From the NCBI RefSeq assembly GCF_009600885.1, contig NZ_VCLA01000086.1, positions 93,009 through 129,163 on the forward strand: DNA of 36,155 bases, given 5' to 3'. Below are positions 31,489 through 36,155 of the stretch, piece after piece. The translations under genes and the position numbers were made by a program. The notes beneath the pieces were generated by a model. It was not told the origin of the DNA. It made no database searches and was given only the letters and a program-made list of their open reading frames with translations. This stretch comes from Streptomyces jumonjinensis. Lineage in GTDB: Bacteria; Actinomycetota; Actinomycetes; Streptomycetales; Streptomycetaceae. Position 1 is the stretch's first letter. Each line of letters begins with the position of its first letter.

Positions 31489-32902
31489 GGGCGTACCCGA
31501 TCCCGTCGGTCAGCGCCCGCCGGTTGGCCGCGACATCGTCCGCGATCCCAGCCGCGATGAGGGCGGCGCCGGGGGTGTGGCCGGAGCCGAGGTAACGCCA
31601 GTGGCGTTCCGTGAGTGCGTCGATGGGGGCGCTGTGGCCGAGATGGTCGGCGCGACCGGCACGCAGGGCCGCGTAGGTGGTGGAGTACGCGCGGGACTTG
31701 GTGAGGATGTGGCCGCGATAGCCGAGGGTGTGGGTCCAGGCGCGGAGGCGGAGGGGCGCGTACTCGGGGAGGGCACCGAGCCGCCAGCAGGTGTACATGA
31801 GGGTGCGGGCGTGGTCGGTGCTGGTGACAGCGTCGATGTCGGCGCGGTGGCGGATGGGATGGTCCACTCCGGACCCGGCGTCCTGTGCGCCTTTGGTGAC
31901 GTACTTGGCGATGTAGGCGGCCACCGCGTCATCGCTCGTACCGCCGTCGGCGTTCGTGACGGTGCGGACATCGAGTTGCGAACCCCAGCGCAAGGTCCGC
32001 TCACCAACAGCGAGACTGTAGGGGGCCCGGACGGAGACGAGGCGGGCGGCCGTTCGCACCGCTTCCGTGAGGGTGTCTGCGGTCCCCCAGGCGGGTGGGT
32101 GGTCGTGCGGGCCGCCGGGGCCGTCGAGGCGTACGACGGCGTGGACGTGCACGGCGGCCCGGCGCTGGTACTCCGCGATCTTGGCGAACGAGAGCCGGGC
32201 ATGATCGTGGAACCGAGCCCGGGGGATGCCCGCCGAGGCGGCGAGGTGGCGCCGGACGCCACGGGTGAAGCGGTCCCAGAGCTGTCCGGCGTGGGCGTGC
32301 CACAGCACATGGGCGGGGTAGTCGTAGCAGTCGGCGCACAAGGGCTGTCCGGCCCGGGGGTCGGTGCGCGTGTGCCGGGCGGCGCAGCCGAGGGGCCGCC
32401 CGTGTTCGCAGGTTCCCGGGTCGCGGCGCGGGCGACAGGGGGCACTGTCGGTGGCCCGGTGCACGCGGCCGAAGGAGGTGGCGGTGAGGGTGACGAAGAG
32501 GCGGGGCCGGTGCCGTACGGATGCCGGTACGGTCTTGCCGCCCGTGAGGCCGGCGCGGACGAGGTGGTACGTGTCGCCCGCATGCAGACCGGAGCAGGGG
32601 GCGCAGACGGTGGCCCGGCGGTTTCCGCACCGGACGAGGAGACGTTCGCCGGGCTCGTCACGAGTGGAGTAGTGGTGCAGGATCTCGCCGGTCGCCGCAT
32701 TCCGGGTGATGGTGGTGCCGCCGAGGTGGATCGGGTGGGAGCACCCGCCGGTGGCGGTGACCTGTTCGAGCCAGCGGGAGAACTTCGGATCCCGTACGAG
32801 GCGGATGGTGTCGCGGTCCGCTTCGGTCAGGTGGCGCAGGCGTGCCGAGCGGTCGAGTTCGGCACGCCTGCCCGCCGGGGTCGTGTTGTCGGGGGTGGTG
32901 AT
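31475..32902 (-). CDS. repSA: RepSA-like replication initiator, non-canonical start codon
   Basis: 475 residues if started at ATC 32902. The N-terminal zinc-finger-like region has C54, C92, C100 and C103 (GGCSHPIHLGG, VRCGNRRATVCAPCSGLHAG). Rolling-circle Rep motifs follow: motif 1 LFVTLTATSFG (135-145), motif 2 AAVHVHAVVRLDG (H-x-H) and motif 3 AAYIAKYVTKG with the catalytic Tyr. It would nick the element's origin for rolling-circle replication. The frame is open far upstream but has no ATG, GTG or TTG before GTG 32464, which would remove motif 1 and the whole Cys region. ATC 32902 has AAGGG 7 nt upstream and begins ITTPDNTTPAGRRAELDR. So the start codon is either ATC or lost. Confidence 0.8.
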   Translation of the reverse strand: MTTPDNTTPAGRRAELDRSARLRHLTEADRDTIRLVRDPKFSRWLEQVTATGGCSHPIHLGGTTITRNAATGEILHHYSTRDEPGERLLVRCGNRRATVCAPCSGLHAGDTYHLVRAGLTGGKTVPASVRHRPRLFVTLTATSFGRVHRATDSAPCRPRRDPGTCEHGRPLGCAARHTRTDPRAGQPLCADCYDYPAHVLWHAHAGQLWDRFTRGVRRHLAASAGIPRARFHDHARLSFAKIAEYQRRAAVHVHAVVRLDGPGGPHDHPPAWGTADTLTEAVRTAARLVSVRAPYSLAVGERTLRWGSQLDVRTVTNADGGTSDDAVAAYIAKYVTKGAQDAGSGVDHPIRHRADIDAVTSTDHARTLMYTCWRLGALPEYAPLRLRAWTHTLGYRGHILTKSRAYSTTYAALRAGRADHLGHSAPIDALTERHWRYLGSGHTPGAALIAAGIADDVAANRRALTDGIGYALGSR

Positions 32903-32970
32903 GGTGGTGCCCTTCCGGGGTGGGCCGCCGTAGCGGCGCGGAGCATGGCGGTGGGTGCGCGACGGTTCAT
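32827..32970 (-). CDS. Possible small protein overlapping the repSA start, 47 residues
   Basis: ATG 32970 has GGGAG 5 nt upstream and opens a 47-codon frame (MNRRAPTAMLRAATAAHPG...) that overlaps the first ~75 nt of repSA in another frame. Its Arg/Pro/Ala composition is what a shadow frame would also give. The clear ribosome site and position between the zinc-ribbon gene and repSA argue for translation, perhaps coupling initiation at the ATC of repSA. Confidence 0.35.
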   Translation of the reverse strand: MNRRAPTAMLRAATAAHPGRAPPSPPPTTRPRRAGVPNSTARHACAT

Positions 32971-33005
32971 GGGTGCTCCCAGGTGGGTTGTGGGTGGAGG
33001 GTGTA

Positions 33006-33119
33006 TCAGCGGACGGTTCCGGAGCCCCGGCAACAGCGGCAGCGCCGCAGACGTCCGGTGCGGGACTTACGGTGGCGCTCCCCCTTGCAAATGGGGCAGC
33101 GCACGGGGCGCATGGGCAT
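33006..33119 (-). CDS. Zinc-ribbon mini-protein of the AICE transfer operon, 37 residues
   Basis: A short frame from ATG 33119 with GGAG 6 nt upstream. It encodes MPMRPVRCPICKGERHRKSR, then TGRLRRCRCCRGSGTVR. Two CxxC knuckles (C8-x2-C11 and C28-x2-C31, with an extra C30) form a DnaJ-central-domain-like zinc ribbon. It starts 11 nt after the preceding Spd-like gene. Small zinc proteins occur in actinomycete plasmid spread (spd) loci; the function is unproven. A second in-frame ATG two codons in is an alternative start. Confidence 0.7.
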   Translation of the reverse strand: MPMRPVRCPICKGERHRKSRTGRLRRCRCCRGSGTVR

Positions 33120-33130
33120 GGAGGCTCCTG

Positions 33131-33325
33131 TCAGGTGGTGATGAAGCCGGAGACGGCCCAGTTGACGACGGAGTCGACGGTGAGGACCACCGGGGTCTGA
33201 CCGAGGTAGATCCCGAACAGGGTGATGACGACCGCCTGCCAGGCCCGCACATCGCGTGAGCGCACGAGGAGGACGGAGACGATCCCGAAGAGCAGGGCGA
33301 AGGGGATGGACGCGTACTCGCTCAT
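33131..33325 (-). CDS. Small Spd-like membrane protein
   Basis: 64 residues with two hydrophobic segments (about 6-22 and 29-46) and a third weaker one near 50-61; little else. The ATG overlaps the TGA of the translocase gene (ATGA) and has a GGAAGAGGA-type ribosome site inside that gene's end, so the two are translationally coupled. Small membrane proteins after tra genes in Streptomyces plasmids and AICEs help intramycelial spread of the element; this one is assigned by position and topology, not by a motif. Confidence 0.75.
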   Translation of the reverse strand: MSEYASIPFALLFGIVSVLLVRSRDVRAWQAVVITLFGIYLGQTPVVLTVDSVVNWAVSGFITT

Positions 33326-34623
33326 TCCTCTTCCCCCTCCCGCATCCCGGCGAGGGTGATTTCGAGGGTCGGCAGGTGGGGAGTGCGAGAGGCATGGCGG
33401 GCCACGGTCCCGGCGGTTTCCTCGGGGGTGAGGCGGTGGGAGCGGGCGCGTTCCCAGCCACCGTCGGGGCCGGTGCGGATCGCCACCCCCGGTTCCTCCG
33501 GGGTGATCGACTGAGCGGCGGCCACGGCATCCTTGTCGAGATCCCCGAGGGTCATCTCAGCCGTTCCGGAATCATGGACGCGGTGGCAGATCCGGCCGCC
33601 GAGCTGCGCCCGCAGGGCGGTCACCCCGGGGCCGAGGTCGGATCCGACACGCTGCCCGGCCACCACCAGATGCAGTCCGAGCGCGCCCCCGAGCTGGACC
33701 AGGCGCAGGAGCATGGCGGAACACTGCTCCGACTCGGCACGACCTGCGCGGGTGCCGTCCGAAAGGTACAGCTCCGCCACTTCGTCCACAACGATCACGA
33801 CCGGCACGGGCCGCAGCTTGGGCGACAGCTCCCAGATGGAACGAGTGTCGTGGCCACGGCACAGCCGCATCCGCTGGTGCAGTTCGATGAGGAGCCCACC
33901 GAGAAGGGCGACCGCTTCCCGCCGGGAGGTGGCCAGCGCGGACAGCCGGGGTGCGAAGGGCCCCAGCTCCATTCCGCCCTTGCAGTCGATCCCGACGAGC
34001 GCCACGTCCTGCGGGGAGAGTTCGGCGATCAGCCGGGCAAGGAGAGTGGACTTGCCCGACCGGGTGGCCCCGGTGACCAGCCAGTGCGGTACCTCCAGTA
34101 GATCGATCACCCAGGCCCCGCCGGACTCGCCGATGCCCACCAGGGCGGACAGCAGTGCCTTGGGGGCCATGGCGAGTCCGGGGCTCGTCAGCGGATCGGA
34201 CGCGAGGGCGGCGATCCGGACCATGCCCCGTTCCGGGGAGGTCACGCGGACGGCGTGCACCTTCCACGCGTGGGTGAAGGCTTCGGCGGCGGCCCGGTAG
34301 ACGGCCGGGGTCTGGCCCGGACACATCCGGACCGTCACCGTCAGCCCCAGCCGAGTCGCCCGGGGAAGGGAGGCCCGGGGCACGACCGGCCGCAGCGCGT
34401 CACCTATCACCACCAGCCCGCCCAGCAGTGCGCGCGGCGGGCGCCTGTTCACGGCCAGGTCGTTGAGGAGCGCCACCCGGCGCCACGTCGACCACACCCG
34501 CAGCGCCGCCGCCGGGTACCCGGCGATGTACCAGTGCCCGACGGGGCAGCGGCGGCGTAACAGCTCCCCGCCCAGTGCCCACAGGAGCACAACGGTTCCC
34601 AGCGCCAGGAGCACGGTGCTCAT
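33322..34623 (-). CDS. FtsK/SpoIIIE-type DNA translocase for conjugation (TraSA-like)
   Basis: 433 residues. One N-terminal membrane segment (about 4-22) precedes a middle region and a RecA-like motor with Walker A GATRSGKS (185-192) and Walker B VVIVVDE (275-281); VVAGQRVGSDLG and LGGRICHRV are typical of the family. Such proteins alone move double-stranded element DNA between hyphae in actinomycetes. ATG 34623 overlaps the stop of the upstream gene (ATGA), and its own stop overlaps the next start, so three genes are translationally coupled. A longer frame to 34923 is not supported. Confidence 0.9.
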   Translation of the reverse strand: MSTVLLALGTVVLLWALGGELLRRRCPVGHWYIAGYPAAALRVWSTWRRVALLNDLAVNRRPPRALLGGLVVIGDALRPVVPRASLPRATRLGLTVTVRMCPGQTPAVYRAAAEAFTHAWKVHAVRVTSPERGMVRIAALASDPLTSPGLAMAPKALLSALVGIGESGGAWVIDLLEVPHWLVTGATRSGKSTLLARLIAELSPQDVALVGIDCKGGMELGPFAPRLSALATSRREAVALLGGLLIELHQRMRLCRGHDTRSIWELSPKLRPVPVVIVVDEVAELYLSDGTRAGRAESEQCSAMLLRLVQLGGALGLHLVVAGQRVGSDLGPGVTALRAQLGGRICHRVHDSGTAEMTLGDLDKDAVAAAQSITPEEPGVAIRTGPDGGWERARSHRLTPEETAGTVARHASRTPHLPTLEITLAGMREGEEE

Positions 34624-34967
34624 GCGACGCCCCCGTTTTTGGCAGGCGTCACCGGCGTCACCGGGGTCACGGCATCGGCGCGGAAACTGATCCCGTGCCG
34701 GTCGCCCATCGCCCAGGCGAACGCGACCAGCCCGGTGACCCGGACCTCCGCCCCCTCGACGACGCCCTTCTGTTCCCCCGGTACGGCGATCTCGATCACC
34801 GAGATACGACGTCCGTCCTGCCGGACCGTGACCGCGATGGTGTACACGGGGTTGCCGTCCCGGTCTTTCTTGATCTCCTTCGTCTCCGCGTTGCTGTACT
34901 TCACTTCCGGTGCGATGGCGCACCGGAGTACGCCCAGTCGTGCCGTGTCCACGGGGATGGACTGCAT
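34620..34967 (-). CDS. AICE small regulatory-type protein (SCO3933-like)
   Basis: 115 residues, the first gene of the transfer/replication operon. It opens MQSIPVDTARLGVLRCAIAP, and later has KKDRDGNPVYTIAVTVRQ, then a VIEIAVP...GVVEGAEVRVTGLVAFAWAMGDRHGISFRADA segment, given here as pieces AFAWAMGDRHGISFRADA. This resembles the family I remember as SCO3933-type regulatory proteins in Streptomyces integrative elements. The beta-rich pattern suggests an OB-like fold, so DNA binding is possible. ATG 34967 has GGAGG about 9 nt upstream, making it better than the frame's first start at 34991. Its ending VTPVTPVTPAKNG contains a tiny VTP repeat. Role inferred. Confidence 0.7.
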   Translation of the reverse strand: MQSIPVDTARLGVLRCAIAPEVKYSNAETKEIKKDRDGNPVYTIAVTVRQDGRRISVIEIAVPGEQKGVVEGAEVRVTGLVAFAWAMGDRHGISFRADAVTPVTPVTPAKNGGVA

Positions 34968-35008
34968 GGGTGGCGGCCTCCCTGGCCTCACGGACGCCAG
35001 GAACCTGA

Positions 35009-35032
35009 CGTCACTCGTGCTTACGAGTGACG
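35009..35032. promoter_or_regulatory. Operator O1, probable KorSA-like site
   Basis: Perfect inverted repeat CGTCACTCGT-GCTT-ACGAGTGACG, immediately downstream of the -10 of the leftward (transfer operon) promoter. A further copy of the right half, ACGAGTGACG, lies at 35074-35083 just downstream of the -10 of the rightward promoter. The position and the adjacent GntR gene suggest autorepression and repression of the transfer operon. Confidence 0.75.
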
Positions 35033-35072
35033 ACTATGCATGTCTTGACTCAGGGAGGCAACAACTTATGCT
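35033..35072. promoter_or_regulatory. Overlapping divergent promoters (GntR gene / transfer operon)
   Basis: Rightward: TTGACT (35045-35050), 16-bp spacer, TATGCT (35067-35072). Leftward: TTGCCT (35056-35061, minus strand), 17-bp spacer, CATAGT (35033-35038). The two promoters interleave in 40 bp, so the two polymerases and the repressor must compete for the same DNA. Confidence 0.7.
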
Positions 35073-35073
35073 G

Positions 35074-35083
35074 ACGAGTGACG
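35074..35083. promoter_or_regulatory. Operator half-site O2
   Basis: ACGAGTGACG, identical to one arm of O1, located at the expected transcription start of the GntR-family gene. The opposite arm is degenerate (GTGAGTAAC follows). Confidence 0.5.
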
Positions 35084-35135
35084 TGAGTAACTGGGGTGGC
35101 GACACCCGCGAACCGACAAGGGAAGGCCGAGCGAC

Positions 35136-35912
35136 ATGGCAGGTATCGAGCGCCCCGGACCCCTGTACCAGCAGGTGGCCAACGCGATCCGGCAGGGCAT
35201 CGCGAACGGAGACTTCCCGCCCGGCAGCCCCCTCCCCTCGGAGGCGCAACTCATCGAGCGCTACGAGGTCAGCCGCCCCACCGTGCGCAACGCGATCTCC
35301 GCACTGCGGTCGGAAGGGCTCATCGAGGTCCGCCATGGCAAGGGCAGCTTTGTGAAGGGTGCTCCCACCCCGCATCTGACCATCGAGCGGTCCGTCACCC
35401 GCACAGGAGCCGCATACGCCTTGGGCGCCCCGTCGTGGCAGGAGGCCCATGAACCCACTGTCCACCGGACCAGAACCACGGCCGAGACCGGCCCGTTCCT
35501 CGGACTGGCCGAGGGGGAAGCGCTCTTCGGCGTGGACCGCACACTGACCGACCCGGCGACGGGCGCCCGCGCGCTGCACCGGCTGCTGCTGCCGTTCGCC
35601 ACCGCCGACCAGGCGCCGGCCCTGGCGGAGAACCCTGGTGCTCCGCTGGAGGAGATCTACTCCGCTCTGGCGCGGGCCGGACACGACCTGACGTGGTCGG
35701 AGACGGTACGAGCCCGGATGCCGCAGGGCGACGAACGCGCGGCCCTCGAACTTCCCGACGCGACCCCGGTGATCCACGCGCTCCGCGTCACGCACGGCAC
35801 GGAGAACGCCCCGCTCCTGCTGGAAGAACTCCGAACGAGCGGCAGCAGGGCCCAGCTCAACTACCGCATCAGCCCCGGCGCCAGCCGCAGCCCGCAAGCA
35901 GTCCGGGGCTGA
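35136..35912 (+). CDS. GntR/HutC-family repressor (KorSA-like)
   Basis: 258 residues. The N-terminal GntR winged helix (about 7-73) includes GPLYQQVANAIRQGI, LPSEAQLIERYEVSRPTVRNAI and HGKGSFV. The C-terminal UTRA effector domain spans about 95-245. In pSAM2-type elements the matching protein KorSA keeps replication and transfer genes silent. Here it is divergent from the transfer operon and separated from it by the operators and promoters described. ATG 35136 has GGGAAGG about 9 nt upstream. The effector is unknown. Confidence 0.9.
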   Translation: MAGIERPGPLYQQVANAIRQGIANGDFPPGSPLPSEAQLIERYEVSRPTVRNAISALRSEGLIEVRHGKGSFVKGAPTPHLTIERSVTRTGAAYALGAPSWQEAHEPTVHRTRTTAETGPFLGLAEGEALFGVDRTLTDPATGARALHRLLLPFATADQAPALAENPGAPLEEIYSALARAGHDLTWSETVRARMPQGDERAALELPDATPVIHALRVTHGTENAPLLLEELRTSGSRAQLNYRISPGASRSPQAVRG

Positions 35913-36155
35913 CCGGGGCCACCGGTCGAAACTTTCTTCACTTCCTCAAGGCGCCTCGCTCCGCTCGCCGCGCGCGGCCCGGCTCCCCCGGGCCGCCACT
36001 CCTGTCTCCGCCCCGCTCCGGCCCGGACCGCCGACCGCGCCAGCGACAGCGCGCTATGACGGGTGGGTAACCCCTCTGTGGCTGGGGGCCGGCTCCACGG
36101 CTTTAGGCCAAGGCCGTGAAGTTAGGGGCTGATCGTTGGTGTCACGATGTTGATG
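35913..36155. other. Intergenic end of window
   Basis: No gene is visible. After a terminator-like hairpin the sequence is GC-rich, then from about 36056 changes to a stretch with several short dyads (GGGTGGGTAACCCC, and CACGGC...GCCGTG around TTAGGCCAAGGCC at 36097-36119). This could be part of an origin, incompatibility locus or promoter region of the element. The right end of the element is not in the window. Confidence 0.4.
35974..35996 (+). terminator. Hairpin after the GntR-family gene
   Basis: GCGGCCCGG (35974-35982) pairs with CCGGGCCGC (35988-35996) around a 5-nt loop, 62 nt after the stop codon. No T-run. Confidence 0.5.

Noticed and set aside
31475..32464. RepSA starting at GTG 32464
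   Set aside because: This is the first conventional start codon, but it would delete Rep motif 1 and the conserved Cys region, which are intact and in frame upstream.
31403..33259. 618-codon plus-strand frame
   Set aside because: It is antisense to repSA; RepSA motifs on the minus strand are unmistakable.
29675..36155. Paired att core repeats bounding the element
   Set aside because: I found no direct repeat between the integrase-proximal region and the right end of the window; the other junction is probably outside.
1..36155. CRISPR arrays, rRNA or tRNA genes
   Set aside because: The repeats seen are contiguous tandem units or dispersed intergenic repeats without spacers, and no tRNA cloverleaf or rRNA segment was recognised.

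Overview
This is a high-GC actinomycete window, almost certainly a Streptomyces chromosome. Codon third positions are strongly G/C, GTG and TTG starts are common, and the gene content is typical of the genus: a biotin carboxylase / acyl-CoA carboxylase set, the small morphogenic membrane protein MmpB, a class III adenylate cyclase, a GGDEF protein, a histidine ammonia-lyase and an LADTG sortase substrate. From memory (not checked), the order of genes from about 2 to 25 kb matches the conserved core region around SCO491x-SCO493x of S. coelicolor. No rRNA, tRNA or CRISPR array was seen.

Layout. (1) 0.3-3.2 kb: a degenerate protein-kinase-like protein, a PH-domain membrane protein and a PIG-V-type mannosyltransferase. 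(2) 3.3-10.4 kb: phosphohexomutase, purine nucleoside phosphorylase, a gamma-glutamylcyclotransferase-like protein, a flavoprotein disulfide reductase homologue without the redox disulfide, a DeoR regulator and a TetR regulator. (3) 10.6-17.2 kb: a biotin/acyl-CoA carboxylase module. It holds a biotinylated alpha subunit (accA2-like), a beta subunit (pccB), an epsilon subunit, mmpB, maf and biotin protein ligase (birA), so the ligase sits beside the enzyme it modifies. (4) 17.2-18.0 kb: a non-coding island with a 104-bp inverted-repeat element and several dispersed repeats. (5) 18.0-25.5 kb: adenylate cyclase, enoyl-CoA hydratase, a GGDEF protein with a long proline-rich insert, histidine ammonia-lyase, a tiny sortase-anchored peptide precursor and an L,D-transpeptidase lipoprotein. 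(6) 25.9-29.6 kb: a polytopic membrane protein, then an ABC-F ATPase whose upstream region holds a WblC/WhiB7-like promoter, a 10-residue leader peptide and an attenuator hairpin.

(7) 29.7-36.15 kb, open at the right end: an actinomycete integrative and conjugative element (AICE) of pSAM2 logic with a serine integrase. On the + strand are the integrase and a KorSA-like GntR repressor. On the - strand is one operon: a small regulator-like protein, an FtsK/TraSA translocase, a Spd-like membrane protein, a 37-residue zinc-ribbon protein, RepSA and a 41-residue protein. The repressor and the transfer operon share divergent promoters with a perfect 10-bp-arm operator. RepSA has no ATG/GTG/TTG at its proper N-terminus. 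The best-placed codon, behind a good Shine-Dalgarno sequence, is ATC.

A theme runs through the chromosomal part: at least nine start codons lie 5-8 nt downstream of a TAnnnT -10 hexamer, which predicts leaderless mRNAs.
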